Assembly: GCF_000802155.2 (NCBI RefSeq)
Contig: NZ_JQGJ02000014.1
Coordinates: 62,001 to 126,000, forward strand
Source of the DNA: Pseudomonas frederiksbergensis
Lineage (GTDB): Bacteria > Pseudomonadota > Gammaproteobacteria > Pseudomonadales > Pseudomonadaceae
Length of the DNA: 64,000 nt
Direction of reading: 5' to 3'
Part shown: in pieces, positions 24,844 to 32,735 of the stretch
Position numbering within the stretch: the first letter of the stretch is position 1
Layout: the number at the start of each line of letters is the position of its first letter
Made by a program: the position numbers and the translations under genes
Notes under the pieces: model-generated
Told to the model about the DNA's origin: nothing
What the model saw: the letters and a program-made list of their open reading frames with translations, nothing else
Database searches by the model: none

Positions 24844-25485
24844 ATGTCCGGGCAACCCCCATCCACCGTCGAGCTTGAATTCGCCAGGCTGCATGAGCAG
24901 GAGCATGCGCAGATCTGCCGCCAGCCAGTGCCGCGCCGTTTGCGCCTGACCTTCTGGCGTGACGAACAGCTGGTGCGCAACGCCATGAAAGTCGCCGGTG
25001 AGCCGGGGCTGGTGCTGGATGTCGCGTGCGGGGCGGGGCGGTTCTGGCCTGTGCTGGCCGAACATGCCAACCGGGTCATCCTCGCGGCGGCCCCCTCGCC
25101 GGACACGCTCGATCATGCCCGCAGCCATCACCCTGGCGCATTGCTCAAGCGGGTCAAGACCTTCCCCAGCTCGGCGTTTACCCTTGGGTTGTCGGGCAAT
25201 GCGGTGGATTGCATTTTCTGTCTGCAATTGTTTCTGCACATCAAGGCCCGCGAACATCGCCTGGCCCTGTTGCGAGAGTTTCATCGGGTCAGTCGCGACA
25301 CAGTGATCGTGTCGGTCCGGATCGAAGGGCAATTCAACATCGGCCAAGCGCCGCGCCAAGTCCTGGCTGACAGGAGCGACGTCGAGGCGGAGTTCCTGCA
25401 GGCCGGTTTCTCCATCCTGTGGTATCAGGATTTCCTTCCTGGTTTTGCCGTGAAACGGGTTTATGTACTACGTAAGGTCAGTTAA
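24844..25485 (+). CDS. Class I SAM-dependent methyltransferase
   Basis: A 213-residue Rossmann-fold methyltransferase. Motif I is LVLDVACGAGRFWPVL. The usual acidic residue closing strand 2 is not obvious: the segment reads RVILAAAPSPDTLDHAR, with Ala where Asp or Glu normally contacts the SAM ribose. Later motifs (VDCIFCLQLFLHIKAREHRLALLREFHRV) are normal. Substrate unknown. A GTG at 24838 is an alternative start. The gene follows eptA by 68 nt and has its own ColR-like motif, hinting at an envelope role. Confidence 0.82.
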   Translation: MSGQPPSTVELEFARLHEQEHAQICRQPVPRRLRLTFWRDEQLVRNAMKVAGEPGLVLDVACGAGRFWPVLAEHANRVILAAAPSPDTLDHARSHHPGALLKRVKTFPSSAFTLGLSGNAVDCIFCLQLFLHIKAREHRLALLREFHRVSRDTVIVSVRIEGQFNIGQAPRQVLADRSDVEAEFLQAGFSILWYQDFLPGFAVKRVYVLRKVS

Positions 25486-25606
25486 TTTTCGATGTAGGAC
25501 TATTCTTGCGATTGCGTAGGCGATTTCTCTCAAGCTCTTGCTCCGTAGATGCTCGCAATCGCCGACGGCGATATATACTGCGCGCCATTCTTCAAGGGAG
25601 AGCCGT

Positions 25607-26740
25607 GTGGCCATCGATATTCACTGGATTCGCGACAACGATAGCCTCGCTCGGTTTTGCGCCGAATGGCAACAGTTGCCGTTCGTCGCCCTCGACACCG
25701 AATTCATGCGGGTCGACACCTTTTATCCCATCGCCGGCTTGCTGCAGATTGGCGATGGCAAAAGTGCATACCTGATCGACCCCTTGACCATCGACAATTG
25801 GCAACCCTTGGCCGCGCTGCTGGAGAACCCGGCGGTGCTCAAGGTATTGCACGCCTGCAGCGAAGATCTCGAAGTCCTGCTACGCCTGACCGGCAGCCTG
25901 CCTGCGCCGCTGTTTGACACCCAACTGGCCGCCGCCTACCTGAACCTGGGTTTTTCCATGGGGTATTCGCGGTTGGTGCAGGAAGTGCTGGGCATCGAGT
26001 TGCCCAAGGGCGAGACGCGTTCCGACTGGTTGCAGCGCCCCTTGTCCGAGACACAGATCAGCTACGCCGCGGAGGACGCGGTGCACCTGGCTGAAGTGTT
26101 CGTAGAACTGCGCCCGAAGCTTTCCGAGGACAAGTACGCCTGGGTGCTGGAAGATGGCGCCGAACTGGTCGCCAACTTGCGCCGCGAAGTGGACCCCTAT
26201 GAGGTCTACCGCGAGGCCAAGCTGGCCTGGAAACTGTCCCGTGCGCAATTGGCCGTGCTACGCGAACTGTGTGCCTGGCGCGAGCGCGAAGCGCGGGCTC
26301 GGGATTTGCCGCGCAACCGGATTATCCGCGAGCATTCGCTATGGCCCTTGGCCCGCACCCAACCGGATAACCTCGGCGCGCTGGCGAAAATCGAAGACAT
26401 GCACCCGCGTACCGTACGTCAGGACGGTGAGTTCCTGCTGGACCTGATCAAGCGCGCCGGCAGCGTGCCGCCGGAGCAGTGGCCACCCGCCGTGGCCGAA
26501 CCGTTGCCCATCGAGGCCTCGGCGCTGCTCAAGCGCCTCAAGGCGCTGGGGCAGGCTGAAGCCGAGCGCCTGGGCGTTGCCCCGGAACTGATGCTGCGCA
26601 AGAAGACCCTCGAAGCCTTGATCAAGAGCGGCTTCCCAGAAGGTCCCTACCAATTGCCCGACTCGCTGCGTGGCTGGCGTCGCGAGTTGATGGGCCAGGC
26701 GTTGCTCGACAGCCTGGCCACCGCCGGAGAACAGCCTTGA
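25607..26740 (+). CDS. rnd: Ribonuclease D
   Basis: A 377-residue DEDD 3'-5' exonuclease for tRNA 3' maturation. The exonuclease sites are FVALDTEFMRV (Asp, Glu), VLHACSEDLEVLL (Asp) and SYAAEDAVHLAEV (Tyr-x(3)-Asp), followed by two HRDC domains (about residues 205-290 and 300-377). A GTG start at 25607 is chosen because AAGGGAG (25594-25600) precedes it and the family N-terminus begins VAIDIHWI; upstream codons have no such site. A -10-like TATACT lies at 25574-25579. The stop overlaps ycgL. Confidence 0.95.
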   Translation: MAIDIHWIRDNDSLARFCAEWQQLPFVALDTEFMRVDTFYPIAGLLQIGDGKSAYLIDPLTIDNWQPLAALLENPAVLKVLHACSEDLEVLLRLTGSLPAPLFDTQLAAAYLNLGFSMGYSRLVQEVLGIELPKGETRSDWLQRPLSETQISYAAEDAVHLAEVFVELRPKLSEDKYAWVLEDGAELVANLRREVDPYEVYREAKLAWKLSRAQLAVLRELCAWREREARARDLPRNRIIREHSLWPLARTQPDNLGALAKIEDMHPRTVRQDGEFLLDLIKRAGSVPPEQWPPAVAEPLPIEASALLKRLKALGQAEAERLGVAPELMLRKKTLEALIKSGFPEGPYQLPDSLRGWRRELMGQALLDSLATAGEQP

Positions 26741-27030
26741 AACGTATCTGCTCCATTTATCGAAGCTCGAAGAAAAACGAGATGTACCTGTATGTGCTCA
26801 AGAGCGACGCGTTGGCCCGTGTGCCGGAGCCGTTGATGGCGGCCTTTGGCAAGGCTATCCACGCGTTCGACCTGGTGCTGAGCCCGGAGCGCCAGTTGTC
26901 CCGTGAGGACATCGCCAAGGTGCTGGAGAATCTCGATACCCAGGGCTATCACCTGCAAATGCCGCCGGCCGAAGACGAGTACATCGAGCATCTGCCTGAA
27001 GAGTTGCTGCGACGCAACGATCCGGTCTGA
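26737..27030 (+). CDS. ycgL: YcgL domain-containing protein
   Basis: A 97-residue YcgL-family protein: MKRICSIYRSSKKNEMYLYVLKSDALARVPEPL, then the FGKAIHAFDLVLSPERQL and LPEELLRR segments. The function is unknown; it is often found with rnd and ycgN. It starts with TTG at 26737, overlapping the rnd stop in TTGA, so translation is coupled. Confidence 0.9.
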   Translation: MKRICSIYRSSKKNEMYLYVLKSDALARVPEPLMAAFGKAIHAFDLVLSPERQLSREDIAKVLENLDTQGYHLQMPPAEDEYIEHLPEELLRRNDPV

Positions 27031-27038
27031 CAATGCGC

Positions 27039-27060
27039 GGGGCGCCTGTCCAGGCGCCCC
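27039..27060 (+). terminator. Hairpin after ycgL
   Basis: GGGGCGCCTG pairs with CAGGCGCCCC around a TC loop, 9 nt after the ycgL stop. Only TTGAAATG follows, so it would be a weak intrinsic terminator or an RNA 3'-end stabiliser. Confidence 0.5.
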
Positions 27061-27152
27061 TTGAAATGAAAAATGATTATTGGCGATAGGCCGCAAGGAT
27101 GGAGCGATACTCTGTCAGCGGTCGTCTGTACTGTTTTTGAAAGGTTTGATTC

Positions 27153-28085
27153 ATGCGCGTTCTGATTGCCGAACACGACCACGCGGTTTATGCCCAGCTC
27201 CTGCGCCAGGCTGCACCCGATATCGAGGTGCTGACCAGCGGCGACTCTGCCGAACTGTCGCGGCTCGCCTCCGACTGCCCGGTCTGGCTCGGCCAGCCTG
27301 ATCTCTTGGCGACGCTATTGCGTCAAGGGCACCAGCCCCGTTGGTTGCAATCGACCTGGGCGGGCATCACGCCGCTCTTGGCAGAGGGCTTGAATCGCGA
27401 TTATCGCCTGACCCGCGCAGTCGGCATCTTTGGCCAGGTGATGGCCGAATATGTCCTCACCTATATGCTCGGGCATGAACGCGAAGTCCTGGCGCGACTG
27501 GTCAGCCAGGTGGAGCGCAAGTGGGACAACCGCCAGGGGCAAAGCCTGGCGGGGCGCAAGGTGTTGATCGTCGGGACCGGCGATATCGGCCAGCGCGTGG
27601 CGCAATTCCTGATGCCGTTTGGCGTGCATTTGTATGGCATCGCCAGCGAAGCCCGTGAGTTGGCGCCGTTCATCGAAGTCGGTGCGCTGGCTGACTTGCC
27701 ACGGCTGGTGGGCGAAGCGGACTACGTGATCAACCTGCTGCCGAATACCCCGGACACCCATGACATCTACGACGCCGCGCTGTTCAAGCGATTCAAGCCC
27801 ACCGGGTTGTTTATCAATGTCGGCCGTGGCGTGGCCGTGGTCGACGCAGACCTGGTGCAAGCCTTGAAGGAAGGGCATCTGGCCGGTGCGGTCATCGACG
27901 TGTGTCGCCAGGAGCCGTTGCCACAGCGGCATCCGTTCTGGACGGCCTGGGGGCTGCTGTTGACCGGCCACAGTTCGGCACCGACCTCGCCGCCGATGAT
28001 GGTGCAGTTGTTCCTGGAGAACGTGCGCGCCTACCAGGCCGGTGAGGCGCTGCGTGGGGAAGTGGATTTCGCCCGAGGCTACTAA
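27153..28085 (+). CDS. D-2-hydroxyacid dehydrogenase (glyoxylate/hydroxypyruvate reductase-like)
   Basis: A 310-residue NAD(P)-dependent 2-hydroxyacid dehydrogenase. The nucleotide site is VLIVGTGDIGQRVAQF. The catalytic Arg is in INVGRGVAVVDADL, the Glu in DVCRQEPLPQRHPFW, and the His in LTGHSSAPTSP. The C-terminal region resembles the GhrA/YcdW group reducing glyoxylate and hydroxypyruvate, but D-2-hydroxyacids vary and substrate is uncertain. It lies between ycgL and ycgN, the usual Pseudomonas order as I recall. Confidence 0.9.
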   Translation: MRVLIAEHDHAVYAQLLRQAAPDIEVLTSGDSAELSRLASDCPVWLGQPDLLATLLRQGHQPRWLQSTWAGITPLLAEGLNRDYRLTRAVGIFGQVMAEYVLTYMLGHEREVLARLVSQVERKWDNRQGQSLAGRKVLIVGTGDIGQRVAQFLMPFGVHLYGIASEARELAPFIEVGALADLPRLVGEADYVINLLPNTPDTHDIYDAALFKRFKPTGLFINVGRGVAVVDADLVQALKEGHLAGAVIDVCRQEPLPQRHPFWTAWGLLLTGHSSAPTSPPMMVQLFLENVRAYQAGEALRGEVDFARGY

Positions 28086-28235
28086 GCTCAAAGTTACTCT
28101 GGGCCTATGAGCCACCGTGGCGCGGGCTTCGTGGCCTGACAAGTCCCTGCTACCGACAGTCGCCGACGCTTGGCCTCAAGAGGCCCCGGCACTAGACTGT
28201 CGGCCTTTTCACCACGTGATGTTGATGCTCGAGCC

Positions 28236-28685
28236 ATGGCCGCCAAAGTCGAACCGTTCTGGATACGCAAAACCCTCGATCAGCTCGATCCGCAGGAGTG
28301 GGAATCGCTGTGCGACGGCTGTGGCCTTTGCTGCCTGCAAAAGCTCGAAGACGAAGACGACAACACCGTCTACTACACACGCATCGCCTGCAAACTGCTG
28401 GACCTGAAAACCTGCCAGTGCACCGACTACCCCAACCGCCGCGACTTCGTCCCCGATTGCATCCAGCTCACGCCTGGCAAGGCCGATCAGTTCAAGTGGC
28501 TGCCGCCGACCTGCGGTTATCGCCTGGTCAGCGAGGGCAAGGATTTGCCGTTGTGGCATCACTTGGTCTGTGGCGACCGGGATGCCGTGCATCACGAACG
28601 CATCTCCCAGTCCGGGCGCATGCTGGCCGAAGGCAGCGTGGCTGAAGACGACTGGGAAGATCATTTGATTTTCCGCGCTGGCTGA
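28236..28685 (+). CDS. ycgN: YcgN family cysteine-cluster protein
   Basis: A 149-residue UPF0260/YcgN protein containing the cysteine cluster CDGCGLCC in the N-terminal third and more Cys in CKLLDLKTCQCTDY, VPDCIQ and PPTCGY, typical of a metal or Fe-S binding fold. Function unknown. The ATG at 28236 gives the family N-terminus (MAAKVEPFWIRKTLDQL); the frame is open upstream from 28170. It follows the hydroxyacid dehydrogenase by 150 bp. Confidence 0.92.
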   Translation: MAAKVEPFWIRKTLDQLDPQEWESLCDGCGLCCLQKLEDEDDNTVYYTRIACKLLDLKTCQCTDYPNRRDFVPDCIQLTPGKADQFKWLPPTCGYRLVSEGKDLPLWHHLVCGDRDAVHHERISQSGRMLAEGSVAEDDWEDHLIFRAG

Positions 28686-28715
28686 ACCAAAGACATCGCA
28701 TCACGGGGAATGCCC

Positions 28716-29945
28716 ATGGCTGCAGGATTTAAACAGGTACTGGCGGTGGGGCTGCTGGTGATGTGCGGACCGTTGTGGGCGGCGCAGAAAGTCGATCTGG
28801 ATTATCACGTGCACTTGTTGCCGCAGAGCGACCAGGCCGAGGTGCGCCTCACCTTGGCCCGGGGCTCGGCGGTGCGAAGCCTGGATTTCGACCTCGGCGA
28901 CGACGGGCGCTACAGCGACTTCAAGGCCGACGGTCAATGGCAGTTCACGCCTGGCCAGGCATCACGCGGCGTTTGGCGTCCGGCTGCCGACAAGGCCAGC
29001 CTGACGTACCGCGTGCGCCTGAGCGAGTCGCGCAAGAACGGTGCCTTCGAAACCCGCATGACCCCCGGCTGGGCGCTGCTGCGAGGTGATGACCTGGTAC
29101 CGCCGGCGAAGCTGGATCAGCAGGACGGCGTGGAGTTGGTTTCTCGCCTGGCGTTCGAATTGCCGAGCGGCTGGCAAAGCATCGAGACGGCCTGGCCGCG
29201 TATCGGCAAGCAACGTTTTCGTATCGATAATCCCTCGCGCCTGTTCGACCGACCTACGGGTTGGATGCTTGCAGGCAAGCTTGGCAGTCGCCGCACGCGC
29301 CTGGGCGAAACTGATGTGACGGTGGCTTCGCCCAAGGGCCAGGGCATGCGCAGGATGGATGTCCTGACGCTGCTGACCTTTGTCTGGCCGCAGGTGCAGG
29401 CGGTGGTGCCGCGCCATCCCGCCAAGTTGCTGATTGTCGGCGCCGGCGATCCGTTGTGGCGTGGCGCGAAGGGCGGTCGCGAATCGATCTATCTGCACAG
29501 CCGCCCAGCGCTGGTCAGCGAACGGGGCAGCAGTCCTTTGCTGCGCGAACTGATGCAAGTGCTGGCGCGCATCAACGACGATGATCGCAGTGATTGGATC
29601 AGCGAAGGGCTCAACGAGTACTACGCCATCGAACTGCTGCGCCGCGCTGGCGGCATGAGCGACGAGCGTTATCAGGCCTTGAACGATCGACTCGCCCGTG
29701 ACAGCAAGGGCGTCAGCACTTTGCGCGGCGAGCAGGTGAGCCCGGCGATGGTGTCCAGGGCGGTGTTGCTATTGCAGGAGCTTGACCGGGAGATTCGCCT
29801 GAAGACCCGCAACAAGCGCTCGCTCGATGATGTGCTGCAAGGGGCGATGCGGCTGGAGACGGTGGATACCGCGGAGTTCGTGCAGCTCAGCGAGAGCATC
29901 CTCGGTGGGGGCTCCAGTGTTCTGGATACGCGGTTGCTTCAGTAA
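28716..29945 (+). CDS. Secreted peptidase-like protein lacking zinc histidines
   Basis: A 409-residue exported protein with a signal peptide (cleavage near PLWA-AQ, residue 22). The second half resembles gluzincin peptidases of the M61/M1 type: SSPLLRELMQVLARI followed by DWISEGLNEYYAIELLRRAGG. Where HExxH is expected (residues 277-281) the sequence is RELMQ, so both zinc histidines are missing while Glu278 and the downstream WxxEGxxEYY pattern remain. It is probably not an active peptidase of that class. The start at 28716 is preferred over 28710 because GGGG lies at proper distance. REP repeats follow. Confidence 0.7.
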   Translation: MAAGFKQVLAVGLLVMCGPLWAAQKVDLDYHVHLLPQSDQAEVRLTLARGSAVRSLDFDLGDDGRYSDFKADGQWQFTPGQASRGVWRPAADKASLTYRVRLSESRKNGAFETRMTPGWALLRGDDLVPPAKLDQQDGVELVSRLAFELPSGWQSIETAWPRIGKQRFRIDNPSRLFDRPTGWMLAGKLGSRRTRLGETDVTVASPKGQGMRRMDVLTLLTFVWPQVQAVVPRHPAKLLIVGAGDPLWRGAKGGRESIYLHSRPALVSERGSSPLLRELMQVLARINDDDRSDWISEGLNEYYAIELLRRAGGMSDERYQALNDRLARDSKGVSTLRGEQVSPAMVSRAVLLLQELDREIRLKTRNKRSLDDVLQGAMRLETVDTAEFVQLSESILGGGSSVLDTRLLQ

Positions 29946-29998
29946 TACAGTTTTCGCGAACAAGCCCCACAGTTTCGCGCGATGGCCTGGAAGCTGTT

Positions 29999-30109
29999 GT
30001 GGCGAGGGAGCTTGCTCCCGCTGGGGCGCGCAGCGGCCCCAAAAAAAGCCGATGAGCGCTTCGCAATGGAGCGCCAGCCCGGTCAAGCGGGAGCAAGCTC
30101 CCTCGCCAC
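29999..30109. repeat. REPIN (paired inverted REP elements), family A
   Basis: GTGGCGAGGGAGCTTGCTCCCGC at the left and its reverse complement at the right (ending 30109) flank an 60-bp spacer with a smaller GC-rich hairpin. Almost the same element occurs at 51161-51274. Such Pseudomonas REPINs move with a RAYT transposase elsewhere in the genome. Confidence 0.9.
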
Positions 30110-30162
30110 GAGACTGTGCAATTCTCAAACTTCTATGGAAGAAAACTTGCTCCGGGGCAAAT

Positions 30163-30540
30163 TCAGAGCCCAGCCTTAGGCGAAACCAACGAATCATTCC
30201 CCGTCACCGTAGCCGTGCCAGTCGCCGCCTCGGCATTGGCCTTCATGCGGCTCAGTTCGTCGCCGGCCTGCTCGATGCGGGCACGGGCGTCGTGCAGATG
30301 CTGACGATTTCTTTCCAGCATACTTTTGGCCGAGCAGTGCCCGGTAATGCCCCGTGCCAGGGCCATGCCGCCGATTGCCAGCTGAGCCAGGCCGAGCACT
30401 CCGCCGCGACGTAGACCCTTGCCCATCATCAGCACCCCACCAGCCAGTGAGCCAATGCGCTCCCAGCCGTGGACGTTCTGCGGGCTGCGGGATTGGAAAG
30501 GGGTGGTCTCAACCGGCCCGAACGGATTGTTATCGCTCAT
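30163..30540 (-). CDS. YgaP-TM/DUF2892-like small membrane protein
   Basis: A 125-residue protein with ERIGSLAGGVLMMGKGL and LGLAQLAIGGMALARGITGHC, matching the YgaP-type two-helix membrane domain (DUF2892) that is often attached to a rhodanese but here stands alone. A charged coiled tail (MLERNRQHLHDARARIEQAGDELSRMKANAEA) and a Thr/Ala-rich end follow. The start at 30540 is set by MSDNNPFGP with GGAG 8 nt upstream; the frame extends further upstream without support. Function unknown. Confidence 0.72.
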   Translation of the reverse strand: MSDNNPFGPVETTPFQSRSPQNVHGWERIGSLAGGVLMMGKGLRRGGVLGLAQLAIGGMALARGITGHCSAKSMLERNRQHLHDARARIEQAGDELSRMKANAEAATGTATVTGNDSLVSPKAGL

Positions 30541-30617
30541 GATCTGTCTCCAGTGTGGGGATGTGTATAAAGCTGACTGCCTGAGCGAATCCGTCGTTCC
30601 ATGGAATTTCCCGCCGG

Positions 30618-31088
30618 TCAGCGGAATTGCGGTCCCGAGCGAGTGTTGTTGCCTTTGGCCATGCGGTCGTACAACACGACGTTGACCGTGGCTGCCAGGT
30701 TCATACAGCCGTTGGTGGGGATGTAGATCACGTCTTCGCACCAGTCGCGGATGTCTTTGTCCAGCGAGCCGTCTTCCGGGCCGAAGATATACAGGGCGCG
30801 GTCCGGATGGGTGTATTCGGGCAGGGGACGGGCGCCTTCCACCAGTTCGACGGCCACCGGCACGCAGCCCAGGGGCAGGATTTTCTTCAAGTCATCGATG
30901 CCGATCAACGGGATGTCGTAGTGGACTTTCTTGGTGTCGGTGACAAAGTCGGCGGCGCGTTCATAGCGCTTGCCGGTGTAGAACACCGACGCCACGCCGT
31001 AGCAGCCGGCGGCGCGCATGACCGAACCGACGTTTTCCGGTGACTTGGGGTTGAACAGACCGATGCAGCTGTAGCGTTTGTTGGCCAC
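30618..31088 (-). CDS. SPOUT-family RNA methyltransferase
   Basis: A 156-residue SpoU/TrmH-type methyltransferase. Motif 1 is NPKSPENVGSVMRAAGCYG, motif 2 LYIFGPEDGSLDKDIRD and motif 3 IPTNGCMNLAATVNVVLYDR, which form the knotted SAM site. The short length and absence of an extra RNA-binding domain resemble TrmL-like 2'-O-methyltransferases, although the target cannot be told. Upstream of it is a REPIN; the YgaP-TM-like gene follows on the same strand. Confidence 0.9.
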   Translation of the reverse strand: MANKRYSCIGLFNPKSPENVGSVMRAAGCYGVASVFYTGKRYERAADFVTDTKKVHYDIPLIGIDDLKKILPLGCVPVAVELVEGARPLPEYTHPDRALYIFGPEDGSLDKDIRDWCEDVIYIPTNGCMNLAATVNVVLYDRMAKGNNTRSGPQFR

Positions 31089-31179
31089 GGACGGGAGTGC
31101 CTTTGGGAAAAGGCGCGATTATACGGGAACGGGGGAGGGTGGTCAGGTTCGAGATATGTAGTGTTTGTTTGATCGCCAT

Positions 31180-31249
31180 CGCGAGCAAGCTCGCTCCCAC
31201 AAGATTTTGCGTACGCCGAAATTCAATGTGGGAACGAGCCTGCTCGTGA
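31180..31249. repeat. REPIN, family B
   Basis: CGCGAGCAAGCTCGCTCCCAC at the left and GTGGGAACGAGCCTGCTCGTG at the right are imperfect inverted partners around about 27 bp. It lies between the YajD-like and RNA methyltransferase genes, with slightly decayed arms. Confidence 0.8.
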
Positions 31250-31264
31250 AGGCGGCCCGCAGGT

Positions 31265-31639
31265 TCACTCGTCTTTCTTCATCAACCCAGCCAACGCGGC
31301 GAACGGGTTATGCGTCGCCTTGGCGATCTTCGGGGTGCTCAGGGAGCCGTCGCCGAAGTATTGCTGGTCGGTGTAGCGCGAATGTTCGTTGTCGTGGCAA
31401 TACAAGCACAGCAGTTCCCAGTTGGAGCCGTCCTGGGGATTGTTGTCGTGGTTGTGGTCGCGGTGGTGAACGGTCAGTTCGCTGAGGCGCTTGCCGGAAA
31501 ATTCACGGGCGCAGCGGCCGCAGACGTGTGGGTACATTTTCAGGGCTTTGTCGCGGTAGCCCATTTCCCGGTCGCGCTGGGCGTCGGCGAGGATGCGGTC
31601 CAGCTTGGCGGTGTTGGACGGCGGGGTGGACGAACTCAT
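31265..31639 (-). CDS. YajD family HNH nuclease-like protein
   Basis: A 124-residue HNH-fold protein. CGRCAREFSGKRLSELTVHHRDHNHDNN followed by NWELLCLYCHDNEHSRY gives two CxxC pairs and the HH-(N)-H core of an HNH nuclease. It matches E. coli YajD in size and sequence. The biological role of YajD is not established. It sits 48 nt downstream of the spermidine-synthase-like gene on the same strand. Confidence 0.9.
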   Translation of the reverse strand: MSSSTPPSNTAKLDRILADAQRDREMGYRDKALKMYPHVCGRCAREFSGKRLSELTVHHRDHNHDNNPQDGSNWELLCLYCHDNEHSRYTDQQYFGDGSLSTPKIAKATHNPFAALAGLMKKDE

Positions 31640-31687
31640 GGGTTCACCTTTGTAGAAAAGACGGATGACGGTTGGACAGAGTTTAGC

Positions 31688-32374
31688 TTAGCCCTTGAGC
31701 TTCTCGGCAATCCAGATGGTGTGGCGGGTGCCTTTGTTGCCGTGGGCGAAGACCTGTACCTCTTCGGCCTTGAAACCGGCCTTCTTCAGCTTGTCGGAAA
31801 ACTGCCGGTCGGCGCTGGCCGACCACACCGCCAAAACGCCCTTGGGCCGCAGGGCCTTTGCACAGGCGGCGAGGCCACCGGCCGAATACAGCCAACTGTT
31901 GGCCTTCTGGGTCAGGCCTTCGGGACCGTTGTCGACATCGAGCATGATCGCGTCGAACCCTTGGGGCTCGGCTTGCAGCACCTTGGCGACGTCTTCCAGG
32001 CGGATCACCGTGCGCGGGTCCGACAGCGGTCGCCCGGCCTTTTCGCCCAAGGGACCGCGATTCCACTCCACGACGCCCGGCACCAGTTCGGCCACCACCA
32101 CTTCGGCGCTCTTGCCCAAGTGCTTGAGGGCCGAGGCGAGGGTGAAGCCCATGCCGAGGCCGCCAATCAACACGCGCGACCCCGGGCGGCCGGCGACTTT
32201 GCGGCATGGGATCTCGGCCAAGGCGTCTTCGGAACCGTGCATGCGGGTGTTCATCAGTTGCCCGCCGTCGCCGCCCTGGATCTTGATCACGAAGTCCTCG
32301 CCGTACTCGAACAGGCACAAGGCACCGCCGTTGTCGGGAATGGGCGTGGTGTCGAGCAGAACAAAACGTTTCAT
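31688..32374 (-). CDS. Spermidine synthase-like methyltransferase-fold protein
   Basis: A 228-residue protein with a Rossmann fold of the spermidine synthase type: SRVLIGGLGMGFTLASALKHL, AEVVVAELVPGVVEWNRG, FDAIMLDVDNGPEGL and the C-terminal VWSASADRQFSDKLKKAGF. The acceptor domain is reduced compared with true SpeE, so it is better called SpeE-like. Substrate unknown. The ATG at 32374 is chosen; the frame stays open upstream, but that region overlaps the divergent proline-rich gene. Confidence 0.83.
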   Translation of the reverse strand: MKRFVLLDTTPIPDNGGALCLFEYGEDFVIKIQGGDGGQLMNTRMHGSEDALAEIPCRKVAGRPGSRVLIGGLGMGFTLASALKHLGKSAEVVVAELVPGVVEWNRGPLGEKAGRPLSDPRTVIRLEDVAKVLQAEPQGFDAIMLDVDNGPEGLTQKANSWLYSAGGLAACAKALRPKGVLAVWSASADRQFSDKLKKAGFKAEEVQVFAHGNKGTRHTIWIAEKLKG

Positions 32375-32450
32375 GGAAATCTCATGGGGAAAGAGCAGAC
32401 CGGCCCGGCAAGGGCTAGCCTGAAAGCAGACAATAGCCACGGAGCCATTG

Positions 32451-32735
32451 ATGAAGTGCATCATTCTAACGGCCATTGCCCTGACGGCGCTCTCGATAAG
32501 TTGCGCCCAGGCCCAGCAACCGACGATTCCGGTCGCGCCGCCGAGCATTCCCGGCTCTCCCGGCACCGCCACGCCCATGCCGTATCCGAAGGTTGCGCCC
32601 AGCGGAGTGCCCACGGTGGCCCCAGGGAACGGCCCGCCCCTGCTGCCGCCCATCGAGGTGCCCCGACCGCCGAAAGACCAGCCGATACCGGGAATGGAGC
32701 CCAAGCCGCCGAAGGCGAAGTCGCCGGGGGGCTAG
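32451..32735 (+). CDS. Small proline-rich exported protein
   Basis: A 94-residue protein with a signal peptide (KCIILTAIALTALSISCAQAQQ; cleavage likely AQA-QQ) and a mature part rich in Pro and Gly (VAPPSIPGSPGTATPMPYPK, PPLLPPIEVPRPPKDQPIPGMEPKPP). It is therefore probably periplasmic or surface exposed and unstructured. Function unknown. ATG at 32451 has GGAG at 32441-32444. Its TAG stop is interlocked with the TAG of the convergent cNMP-binding gene (shared bases 32733-32734). Confidence 0.75.
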   Translation: MKCIILTAIALTALSISCAQAQQPTIPVAPPSIPGSPGTATPMPYPKVAPSGVPTVAPGNGPPLLPPIEVPRPPKDQPIPGMEPKPPKAKSPGG

